A stretch of 64,000 nt of DNA from Malania oleifera (lineage: Eukaryota; Streptophyta; Magnoliopsida; Santalales; Ximeniaceae), in assembly GCF_029873635.1 (NCBI RefSeq), contig NC_080421.1, forward strand, positions 38,358,617-38,422,616, in the 5' to 3' direction. Positions within the stretch are counted from its first letter, which is position 1. Each line of letters begins with the position of its first letter. Below, in pieces: positions 25,560 to 36,900 of the stretch. A program made the translations under genes and the position numbers. The notes under the pieces were generated by a model, which made no database searches, was not told the origin of the DNA, and worked only from the letters and a program-made list of their open reading frames with translations.

Positions 25560-26470
25560 GAGATGAGGCAAATTTTCTTTCCTTTTCTTCTTTCATAGAA
25601 AAAGAAACCCATTAAAAGAAAAGTGAGAGCATTAAAAGAACAAAGGATAAGACATCCTTTTAAACACAACTAGAAAACATTTACAATAAAGCCCCCAATC
25701 CCCCTTGAGATCAAACAACAAAACTCCCCAAAAGAACCCAGAGTACCAAAAAGGAAGCAAGGAAAACAACTCTATCTCATAATTAATGGGAAGGAATTAT
25801 TTTTCAATTAAAAATCCATCGCACCCCTTTCAATCCACAAAGTCCAAAAAAGAGTAAAAATAGTACATTTCCACAAAACCATCCCTCTCTTACTCCCAAA
25901 ACCCTGCCACTGCACAAAGAAAAAAACATCAACAATTTGTGGCAGCACCATTGCATCATCAAAAGCTAAGAACAGATTGGCCCAAAGCTGCATAGCCACT
26001 CAACAATGGAGAAACAGATGCTCATTAGTTTCACCCAACTCTGAAAACATAATGCAAATAAGCGAGCTAATAGCTTAATAGAACCTTCTTACCAACAATA
26101 AATCATTAGTACAAAGCAGATCCAAAGCCCACAAGAAAGCCATGATCTGAAAAGGAGCCTTTGCCTTTCATCAAATAAAATTATTCAAGGAGAAAGATAT
26201 AGAGCTCGAGGTCTTCAACAAACGAGAGAAGAAAGATTATGTAGTAAAAGAACCACTAGCATCCCTAGTCCAAATCCTAGAGTCATTCCTCACTTGATGT
26301 GCAAAAGAGCAACATTCTCTACACAAAAAGATAATTCCCCAAGAAAAAGAGTCCCTCTCCAAAGAATAAAATTCATTAATCGAGGCATTATGAATGGAAG
26401 ACAGCCCGAACAGACGAGGAAATAACAACTCTAATGAAACCTCATCCACCCATATACCCTCCCAAAACTG
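25560..26470 (-). mobile_element. Old L1 3'-end fragment inside the duplicated intron
   Basis: Minus-strand translation gives pieces of the zinc-binding domain that follows plant L1 reverse transcriptases: '[15 protein letters not shown]' near 26250, then '[16 protein letters not shown]' and '[14 protein letters not shown]' down to 25808. The same fragment is present at 41760-42640 in the parent intron, so it predates the segmental duplication. It is truncated and full of stops. Confidence 0.75.
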
Positions 26471-27779
26471 AATGAGAATAGGATATTCAAAAGCGCACTA
26501 CAAGCATGAAATATTAAAATATATGAATTTATAGAGCTGTACAGCATAATGATACAGAACTCAAAAGAAACTTGTATTAAAGACACATACAAACAAAATC
26601 CAACATAAATTTTAAACAAGAAAGAAATAATTGTGTACAAACCCTAAAATCCTAAATATTGTAAAAATACACACAAAGACACAAAGGACGTGGAATGAAA
26701 CCAAAAAATAAATTAAATTTGAGCAGTTGAAATTCACAAGTATATTATATCGTTTTTATTGAACATAAAGCACAAAGATAAACCCACAGAAATCACCCAA
26801 CAAGTAGCAAAGACAAAGATAACCCCCTCCCCCCCAACACACAAAGACCAGAAATCATTCTATGTAACTTAAAGCACACAAGAGGACCCAATCATGGCTT
26901 TTTAACGACCGATATGAAGAGGAAGAACTTCTCCAGGTTAAATCATGAGTGTGAATCAGTCAGCAATAGGGAACATCAAGACACGTTACAATATGATGAG
27001 TCAAATTCAAATTTACAAATTTAAATCATGTTTTTGAATCAGTCAACAAGAGGAATCACCTAAACATGGAACAAAATCATGAGTCAAAGCCCAATTATAG
27101 TATCCATTCACAAAATGCCTATTAAAACTAAGAAAGGAAATTTGATATATGCCGGCAAGATTTATGTAACCACAAAGTTTAGCTACATGCTAACAAATCC
27201 CAGATATGTTCTCAAACTGCTTGAATCTCAAATGATTATTAGAGATAAATAATTGAAATACAGTTAATGCCCACATTTTTTTACGCATGCTCATATTTGA
27301 TCCCGGAATTTTCGTCAATAGTTTCTGAAAAGCACTAAGATGTGGTACAAAATGCATAACTTGAGAATGAAAAAAAAGAGAGGATAAATCTGTGGGTGGT
27401 ATTAAATTTGTGAACACATTCAAGCATTTATAATTACACTCCCAATCCAGCACAATCAATAGAAGCTCATAAAAAAATGACACCACGATATTGTCCAGCA
27501 AACATGATCAGGGCATTGCAAGTACCAGTATATTAAAAAGATATAACTTTAGAGGTCGCATTTTGAAATGAAAACAGATTCCTATCATGTTACACAGTGT
27601 TGCCAGTAGTTACCAATTAGCTGAAAATGAAGCAAGATATTGCAGGTGAAATGTTGCAAATGCTAAGTTTCAGATCACCCATCAAATTTTGTGAATAAGC
27701 AGGATTCCTAATGCAAAATGTTCCAACATTGTGAATGCTTGATGGGAAATTCAAGCTATTCAAAAAAGATATGGGATCA

Positions 27780-28160
27780 CTTTTCTCGGAGGTGCAAAGG
27801 GCAATTGACACCGCGGTCCTCTACTAATAATCTGATTCAGATCCTGAAAAAAGAGATTTATAGAAGGGCCAAAGTGATTAGAAAGGGGAAAGAAAATCAG
27901 GGAGAGGCAGAGGCAGAAACAGAGGAAGAAGAAGAAGAAGAAGAAGAAGAAGGAGTGGTCTGTGTAGTGTGTTTGGACGAAATAGAAGATGGGGCGGAGT
28001 ATAGCCGGCTTACCTGTTCTCATCTCTTTCATTATGGTTGCATTCTTCCTGGCTGCGGCGACAGCACGATTCCTGTCCCATGTGCCGATTTACGATCCAT
28101 TATTCTCTTGTCTCCTCTTCCAGTTACACACACGATCTTAGGTTTTTCTTTTTCTTTTGA
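27780..28160 (+). pseudogene. RING-H2 finger E3 ligase-like gene, frameshifted
   Basis: After a basic stretch and a run of glutamates (GAA repeat, 27920-27950), the frame encodes CVVCLDEIEDGAEYSRLTC then SHLFHYGC. These are the first six zinc ligands of a RING-H2 domain (CX2CX14CXHX2HX2C, about 27961-28041). The remaining part, SWLRRQHDSCPMCRFT, is found in the next frame (28047-28094), followed by a stop at 28158-28160. One base is therefore missing between 28042 and 28047 relative to an intact gene, unless this is an assembly error. RING-H2 proteins of this kind transfer ubiquitin. The only in-frame ATG (27718) lies inside the SMC1 duplicate, beyond the breakpoint, so the gene appears to have lost its own start. 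Confidence 0.8.
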
Positions 28161-28358
28161 AAAAGAGTTAATTTTGAAGGATCTACTTTCAGATTTTCCT
28201 TTCAATTTGGATGAATGTCAAATACTAAGATCATGTTTGGAACTGGAAGAGGAGATGAGAATACACACACAAAAACAGAAACCTAATGGATAGTAGATGG
28301 GCACATGGAACAGGAATCGTGTTGTCATCGCAACCTGCAGGCAAGGAAGAATGCAACC
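28036..28358. repeat. Long imperfect inverted repeat derived from the RING gene
   Basis: The left arm (28036-28140, containing the second half of the RING motif and downstream bases) is followed by about 85 bases of spacer. The right arm (28226-28358) is its reverse complement with small gaps. Matching blocks include GGTTGCATTCTTCC with GGAAGAATGCAACC, GACAGGAATCGTG-like blocks, and CTCCTCTTCCAGTT with AACTGGAAGAGGAG. The arms look roughly 80% alike by eye. A transcript of either strand would fold into one long hairpin. Confidence 0.82.
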
Positions 28359-29817
28359 AGCCCCCACGGCCATGGCTTGGTGGAAAAGTGCTGGGCACTC
28401 AAGCGTGAGCAACGGACTGAAGCCAGCGGTATTACATACTTAATATCTTGATTTTCTAACCGTCATGTCGGCTTTGACTTGCCTCTCAAGGCTAAGTAAA
28501 CATGGGGATATTTCGGGTACGATCCGATCCGTGCGCACAACATTATGCAGAAACACAGGGAGGATGGCAATGCCAATTCAAGTTGCGCCCTCATTAAAGA
28601 ACTGGAAAGACTCTCAAGATTCAGTATTGCCCACTCACTCCTAACTAATTATTTTTAATAGCCACACTAGTAATCTAAAATTCAATACTAGTAGGAGAGT
28701 CCTCTCTCCTAGGTACCTAATTATTTTTAACAAAATATTATTAATAATAAAATATAAAATTAATACTTACAAATTCTTATATAACCCTAATATTTAACAT
28801 ATAAGTACGTGTGCACGCGCACGCGCCCCTGTGTGCGTGGGGATGTCATTTTTCTTTTATTCCTGTTTGCTTTATTTTCTTTAGCCATTTTGTTGATCAT
28901 TTATTAATAATTCAAGACGATATTAGGATAACAAATACCCAAAAAAAAAAGGAAAATTTCACCACAAAACTTTTGCCGCAAAAATCGGCTTTGGCTTAAT
29001 TAGTTTTGCCACAAAAACATCCAATGATATATAAATTATTATAAGAAATATGCACAATTCAGACAAGAACCAATATGGTATGTTTTAGATTCTTTTTGTT
29101 TTGTTATAAACAAAATATAGTTTGTGAAAGAATTAAAACCAAACATTGGTTGACATTGTTGGTCTCCACTTAGCTTTTCTCAATCTAGTGTGCCTCATTC
29201 AAGCTTCCTTTACAATCGTTTTCCTTAATAAACCTCATCTACCCTAAAAGAAGAGCCCCCAATTCACATAAGACTTCACGGCAGGTCCGTTACAAAGCCA
29301 ACCCAAAAAACTACGGTTTGTTGTTGTGTATCCTTCATGCAATCTATAACGTCACAAAGGTTACGAAATGAGACTTGAATATTACAGGTAGAAAAGTACA
29401 TTCACTGTCGCACAAAACAGAGGACAAAACTAGCTGAGCCGTCTGCACTGTTCAGGAGAGAAATATTTATACCTAAATGACTAGCCAAACTATACAAAAC
29501 AAATGCTTAAAGTCAGAAACAGAAATACCCTATTTCAATGCCCTTCGAAGTTCTACAATTACAGTAAAATGAATGGAGAGGTCGGTCACTGCCCGATGCT
29601 TGAGATCACCCGAATATTAATCAATATCTCATTATCTCTAGGACCTACAATGGAAGCCCACTACAGTACATGAACCCAGCAACACTAAACACATCTTGCT
29701 CACAGTACAAAGGTACAAACAGCTGTGTACGTCATCTGGTAATATTTACATCAAATGAGGGATATTAAGGGTGTGGTCATTGGACTTATAGACAAATCAG
29801 ATTGTTCTACACATCTT
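28359..29817. other. SMC1 3' flank and untranslated region, no gene seen
   Basis: No protein-coding region is recognised. The part next to 29818 should include the SMC1 3' untranslated region on the minus strand. A short alternating GT/GC tract (GTGCACGCGCACGCGC) occurs near 28811-28826. The rest is AT-rich. Confidence 0.5.
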
Positions 29818-30908
29818 TCATGACTCCCGGTATTTGGTCAGGTCAAACGTCAGAGTTCTTGAGCAACTGCAGAAGGTAAAAGCATGTTAATTTACTTCAG
29901 ATGCTATGACTCAAGAAAACAATTGCAACCATAAGGGAGAACATGTAATATACAATATAAGTAATTATGGGAAGAATGATTCCAGAAAAAAGTGAAGGAT
30001 CACCTTCTGTCAGAATCCTTATATACCCCAACCAAAGCTTCAGCCTTGTCATAAAAGCTGTCCTTCAACGAGATCACAATACTCTGAAAACCACAGCCTC
30101 CATCAGCATCCTGGTTACCCCGAGCTCCTTCACAGGACTTCATTCGGATGAATCCAGCAACCTTAGACACATTCAAATTGTCCAATGCAGCATCGACTTC
30201 ATCCAGTATAAAAAATGGTGAAGGCCTATAACTGCAAAAAATTCCATGAGTAATATAATAAGCCACTTCTCTTCAAACACTGTAAATGCTACTTTCGAAC
30301 AAGCAATGAATTAAGCCACTCACAAAAATAGTTTTAAACTGTTCAAGTTGGAAAGATTATCTATCATGCAAAAAATATAGTTGAGGCCTATAGAAAGACT
30401 GACAAGGTTAGGTAGCGAAGATTAATGCAGGCAACGGATGCTGCCAACCTAATCAAACATGTTTATTGACCATGCATAAAAAACAAAAAGGAAAAGCCAT
30501 AAAGAAAAATATACAGTTCCTAAACTCCTAATGGAGACGAAAGTTCCATCCCCACTTCCCAGAATAGGGGCAAAGATGCAACGCTAGTTCTAGATAAGAG
30601 CAGTGTCTTAAAACACACAACAACTTTGTCTCATTCCTCCTCAACCTCAACTATACCTGTGAATAGAGAAAAGCAATGCAAGTGCAGCAACAGTCTTCTC
30701 CCCACCAGATAGTTGCTCCATATCACGAAAGCGCTTCGTTGGGGGCATAGCAGTATACTTGATGCCGTGTAAGAATGGATCTTCCTCATTTTCTAGGTTC
30801 AAATATGCCGTCCCACCCAACAGGTGTGTGTTGCTCTTTGTTAGCTGTTTGTAAATCTTATCAATGTTATTAGATATATGGTTGAAAGCTTCCATAAACA
30901 ACTCATAC
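29818..30908 (-). CDS. SMC1: SMC1 exons for the C-terminal ATPase head
   Basis: Exons 30908-30657, 30231-30004 and 29866-29818. They encode [20 protein letters not shown], the ABC signature [20 protein letters not shown], Walker B and D-loop [15 protein letters not shown], the H-loop region [20 protein letters not shown] and the terminus [15 protein letters not shown]. These elements bind and hydrolyse ATP together with Walker A of the N-terminal half. Junction codons close correctly (CAC AG|T TAT and AGA AG|T TGC). Confidence 0.97.
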
Positions 30909-33900
30909 CTGCATTCATATATTTCAATTGCATTATTACATAATGACCATGCGAAAAAAGTAGCAGGAACACCAAATGTGAAGCTTAACAAATCTAGCAA
31001 CAATGCTAGCTACTAAATAAGACAAATAGAAACATATTGAACAAGAAAAAATAGGCACAAAAGGACAAGGGAATTCCATGGCTCGACAAGGTGACAATTT
31101 GCAAGGGGACAGGAAACACAAAAACCACAAGAAGGCAAAGTTGAGGAGGTAAGTAATGCCCTGTAATCAGTGAAATCTATTGCTGTACATTCTTGGCCAC
31201 TAAGGTCACTGCTCATTTATAATTCTTGGTTCTCCTGCTCACTTCCTCATACGCTCTTTGGGAGATGAAACAACAATAGAAGCAGATATTTCAAAATGAC
31301 ACCATTGAACACATACTTCTATACATATATGCTTGCAGTTATCCCAGACTGAGAGCTAAGAAAAGTGATCTAAGTGAAAAAAGAGGGCAGGCACTCATGT
31401 CCTCCATTTGGAAGGGTTCACAGATAAAATAAATTGTCGTTCTCCATATTTTTAAGTCCTCATAATCTGCACTTTAATATTTTTGTTTTTCTTTTAAATT
31501 TTCAGTTGAGGCAGTAGGCCAAGAATGGCCAGCCCAGGGTTCTCATGCCTAATCAATAGGTGCTGTCCTCTGTTTCACTCCAATATGCCAAAGAATCTCT
31601 AAATAACTTAATAAAGGTCATATATATATATATACATAAGCAATTTAAGTTATTAAGATATTTTTTCCCAAATTAAAGCAATAAACAATCTGCTTTTGTG
31701 ATTTAGTGGTAGAAACCTCGTATTTCACATAAGCAAACAACCATTTGTTCGAATGTGCAAAATAACATATCTTTCATTTTCTTCTAATATACACCATGGC
31801 TAGGCCACAATATCCACTAGAGAATTCTCCATGCCTAAAAGGTGGGCACCAAAGCTTTGCTTTTCTTGGAAACCCTACCTTGTTTCTATATCGTTAAACA
31901 ACTTGACAGAAAGATGTTAGAAGTACAAGTCCAAGGTCCTCCCCTCTTCTTTCCTGCTTTTTCTACAGTTGCTTTTTTTCTTCTAATGCCCTTTCATTTT
32001 GTTTTTCAGATTGATCTATGCTCCATTATTATAATATCCTTCAAAAACATTTCATACAATTAAAAAAATTTATAATATTTAAAACATAATTTTAACTTTG
32101 ATGACTACCTAACACAGGGCTCACTATAATATGAAAATTACATATCTTTATTCTGTTACAGGACAGCTATAATATGGGGTAGAAAAACACCAATACCTTT
32201 TCTGCTTAATTGAATTGAACCGATCAGTTATTTCCTTCTGTTCTTTTCTGGCTGCTTCAAACTCTTCAATTACAACTCTTTCCTTCTCTTGCAAAGCCTC
32301 ATATTGGTCCAGGGCCTTCAAATTCGGAGCTGTTCTTCCAATTTCTGATATAAGGGCATCCATTTTTTGCTTAAATTCCACTTCAAGCTTCTCTCGCTCA
32401 GATGGTCTCATGTCCTGCAAATGTGATCTATTCAGCTGACTAAAATCAAAAACAGGACTTTCTGTTGACGATCCAGTTTCCATTGGGTCTGAAAGTGTGG
32501 GAAGACATATATGCTCCAGTTCACATTTCTCCAGTATCTCCTGCTTCTGTGATTTCAACTGCTCAATCTGCACCTCCTGGAGAAAAACCAACCAAAAAAA
32601 GAAGAAAAAAAAAAATTGCAGAATCTATTAGATGCAGCAGTTTGACAATTTTTTTGCAGAAAAAAAGAAAAAAAATATATTAAACTTACTTTAGAATTTA
32701 TCTGACGTTCCAGTTTTCCAATGCTTGTTGTAGTGATAGAGATCTTCTTCTTCCATTCCTGGATATCCTTATCACATTCTTCCGACTTCACCTCCCACTC
32801 TAAAAATAATAGGGAGAAAATAATGAATAAGGGGCAAGAGGGAGCAGGAAGCTAAAAAAAAAAAAAACCAGGCCCAGATAGAACATGCAAAAATGAAACA
32901 ATAGAATCTTCTTCTTCCATTCCTGGATATCCTTATCACATTCTTCCAACTTCACCTCCCATTCTAAAAATAATAGGGAGAGAGAAAGTAATGAATAAGG
33001 GGCAAGAGGGAGAAGGCAAAAAAAACAAAAAAACCCCACAAAATAAAACATGCAAAAATGAAACCATACCCTGCTTTTCTTTTTCCCAATGATCAATCTC
33101 ACTTGTTGCTTTCTCCATCATTAACTTGTTATCAGCCTCTGTCTTCTGAACCTGTTTTAAATTGCTTTCTAAATTGCTGAGGGAAGATTCCAGCTTTGCA
33201 ATGCGCGATTCCATGTCCCGATTTTGTTCATACTCTAACCTGAATAGTATTTTTAAAATAAAGGCAGTAAAAATTGTATAAAACTAGGCAGGTGATGCAG
33301 GGATAAAACAAGTAGAAAACCTTGGTTTTTAGCCTTAAAACCCCCCATTCCAATAGGTAAATGGTTATTGATAGAGAGCAGAGCACATTTAAATATGTCA
33401 AAGAGATAATTGTGGTGTATTTATTTCTTGTTTGTAGACAAACAGTAGAAAATCAGCAGACCACCTGCCCTGTTATTGCCCCTCAACAACGGGAATGATT
33501 TAGACAGATACCCTGCAAGGATATAGCTGCTCTCTGACTTGGTCTTACAACTCAACTCTCAACTGCCTCCCCAAAATGGGAAGGGATGGCTAGAATCAAA
33601 TGGGAAAAAAGAATTTTGAGAAGTTTGTATGCTTGCAATAGTTTGGGAAGTAGATAAAGCAACACTTTGATGTGAAACCACATAAATGTAGTGGAATGCA
33701 AAAGGAAAGAGTTCCACTAAATTTGAAGTTATTTGAGTGTGAAACATACTGGTACTTCAACTTTGACAACTGGTTGCTCAAACTAAGCCGCTCTTCACCC
33801 ATCTGTTGGGCAGCCTTCAGCTGGTTTTCCTCATATTCACGGATGTTTCTCACCCCAACAGACTCACTGAAATTTTTGTATATACGGTCTACAATCTCGT

Positions 33901-36900
33901 TCATCCTCCTCTCCAGCTTGCCAATTTCCGCAGCCCTTTTATCAATGACAGCTTTTAGCTGCAAATAGAGTAAAAAGCCACAAAATTAAGTTGTTGGAAT
34001 AGTTATGACTGCAAAAGAGCAAATGAAAGCATTAGTTGTAAAAGTACCTTTCTAATTTCTGGTTCAATATGGGTAATTTCTTTTTTAATATTCTGCTTCT
34101 CATGCTGCAATCTTGAAAATTTTTCCTTAATACTTTTCTGGAAAAAGAAAAAAATTCCAAGTAAAACAGTTGTGCTGTAAAAAGTATAGCATAATTAGGG
34201 CCAGGGGAAAGCATTACAAGAGATAAAAGTATGTTGTATCATGCCCTTCATTTGATAACCAAAGATAATCCAGTCAAGAGAGACTTACACAATGCACGTG
34301 CACATGCACTTCAAAAGGTAGGTAAGATTATGTTTTATCATGTTAACTGGACAGACACCATCAAGCCAGCTAAACAAAACCTTTCATATCTTGAATTGAC
34401 AACATGAATTCTTTTCCAGCACTATTCCTTGTAATTATATATAACAACAACAAACCAAGCCTCAAGTCCCACTAGGTGGGGTTGGTTACATGAATCTTTT
34501 TCCACCAATTTACGCGATCAGGGGCAATTTTCTTTGACAAATTCAGGACTATTAAATTCTTACTCAGTATCTCATTCCAAGATAATTTAGGTCTACCCAA
34601 ACCCCTTCCACTAACTCTCACAGTAACTCGCTCACTCACTTGCGCACTATTTGGCCTACTTTGCAAATGCTCAAACCATTTGAGTTGTCCTCCCCTTATC
34701 TTATCTTCTACAAAAGCTACAACTAACATACCGCAAATATGTTCATTCCTTAGTTTATCTTTCAATGTTACACCACTCATCCACCTTAGGGTTCTCATTT
34801 TGGCAACTCTTACATTTTAAATAAGTCGCCCAACATTCTATAATTATTATTAAATTATAAATAAATATAAGTAAATTAAATATAATAATATTTAATATAT
34901 CCATATAGCATAGATGGTCTTACATTCATCTTATAGAACTTCCCTTTTAATTTTCAGGATATTCTACGATCACATAGCACACTCAAAGCACTTCTCCATT
35001 TTACCCACTCTGCTTAACTCTATGCATAAAATCTTCAATTTCTCCTTTGCTTGCATAATAGATCCAAGGTATCGAAATCTACTAGTGTAATTAATTTCTT
35101 GACCATCAAGTTTAACCTTTTCTCCAACATTCCTCCAACTATGACTGAAATTATATTTCATACATTCTATCTTATTTCTACTTATCCTAAAATCTTTAGA
35201 ATCTAAACCTTCTCTTCATAATTCTAACTTAGATCCTACTCCACCCCTAGTTTCATCAATCAAGACAATGTCATCTGCAAACAGCATACACCATGGAACC
35301 TCATTTTGGATACTCCTAGTAAGTTCATCCATCACTAGAGCAAAAAGATAAGGGCTCAAAGCAGATCCTGAATGCACACCTATTGTGATTGAAAATTCCC
35401 TAGCCTCTCCACCTATAGTCTTAATGTTAGTCATTACTCCATTGTATATATTTGTAATGACATCAACATACCAACTACACACGCCCCTTTTTTTCTAAAA
35501 CTCATCATAGAACTTCCCAAGCTACCCTATCATATACTTTCTCAAAGTTATATGAAAAAAAACATCATAGCAAGTCCCACTTCTTTTCTCTAAACTTTTC
35601 ATTAATCTTCTTTAAAAGATATATAGCTTTTCTAGTAGATCTCCTAGGTATAAAACCAAATTGATTTTTTGAGACCATTGTTTCTAACCTTAATCTTTGT
35701 TCAACTACCCTTTCCTATAATTTCATTGTATAACTCATAAGTTTAATTCCACGATAGTTATTACGATTTTGAATATATCCTTTATTTTTGTATATAGGCA
35801 TTGAAGTGCTTTTCCTCCATTCCTCTGTTATTTCTTAGCTTTTATAATTGTGTTAAATAAATTAGTTAACCATATAATTCTGTTATCAACTAGACATTTC
35901 CAAACTTCAATCGGGCTATTTTCGGTCCTATATCTTTTCCATTTTTCATTTTTGCGAATAAATCTCATATTTATAACTTTTTCCTCCTTTGTCAATTCTA
36001 AGTATAAGCCTTCTATTTGTTCTTCATTAATTAGCTTAATAATGCTATTTTGCCACCTTTCTTTCATGTCTTCCTTAACCAAGGCAATATCATCCTCACT
36101 TTTTATACACTTTACATTACCTAAATCCTTACTCTTTTTTTCTCTAGCTCTAACAAGTTTAAATATGTCTCTTTTTCCTTCCTTTGCATCTAATCTAGGA
36201 CATAAGTTATTAAATGATCTATGCTTAGCTTCACTAACAACCTTTTTTGCATCTTTTCTCACCTCTTTATACTTTTCAAAGTTCACCAAATATCCTCATT
36301 TCTGTCAAGTTTTATACAAAATTATTTGTCTTTACAACTTTTTGAACATATTGATTCCAACACCAACTTTCTTTGCTATTCGAGAATCTTCCTCTTGATT
36401 CACCTAAAATTTTTTTGTGATCTTTTTAATAGAGCAATCCTACTCCAAATAGTGTTTGCTTTTACACCATCTTCTATTGTCCAATCACCATCTTTGATCA
36501 TTTTATCTTTATATTTTCTCTATTAGGTTCCATTCCACCATCTAGTTCTCTTGCACTGATTTGTATTACCCTTTCTCTTCCATTTTTTATATATCTAACA
36601 CTAAAACACTATGCTGTACAGCTAAAATTTTACTTGGGATAACTTTACAATTCTTACATGACAAACAATCTACCCTCCAAGTCAAGAAAAAATCTATTTG
36701 ACTTTTATTTATTCAGCTATTGAAAGTAATAAGCGTTCTTCTCTCATCTTAAAGCAAGTATTCATTGTAATAAAATCATATGTCACGGCAAAGTCTAAGA
36801 TCATATCGCCACATTCATTTTTATTTCGATATCCATGTCCTCCATGCATCCTATCATAACTTTTATTATCCTTTGTAATGTTTCCATTCAAATGAGCACC

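Larger units (their letters stand above)
24519..27779 (-). repeat. Segmental duplicate of SMC1 intron, right part
   Basis: Excluding the Mutator-like insertion, this aligns with 41619-43530, the U12-type intron of SMC1, up to and including the last bases of the upstream hinge exon (GTGATCC, 27773-27779 on the minus strand). Relative to the parent it carries about 370 extra bases (roughly 27220-27590), so either this copy gained or the parent lost sequence. The U12 5' splice site has decayed here (ATATCT for ATATCC). The breakpoint at 27779 abuts a RING-finger pseudogene. Confidence 0.92.

Noticed and set aside
27718-28293. A 191-residue RING protein as a functional gene
   Set aside because: Only six zinc ligands are in this frame, the rest are in another frame, and the start codon derives from the SMC1 duplicate. 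Better called a pseudogene.
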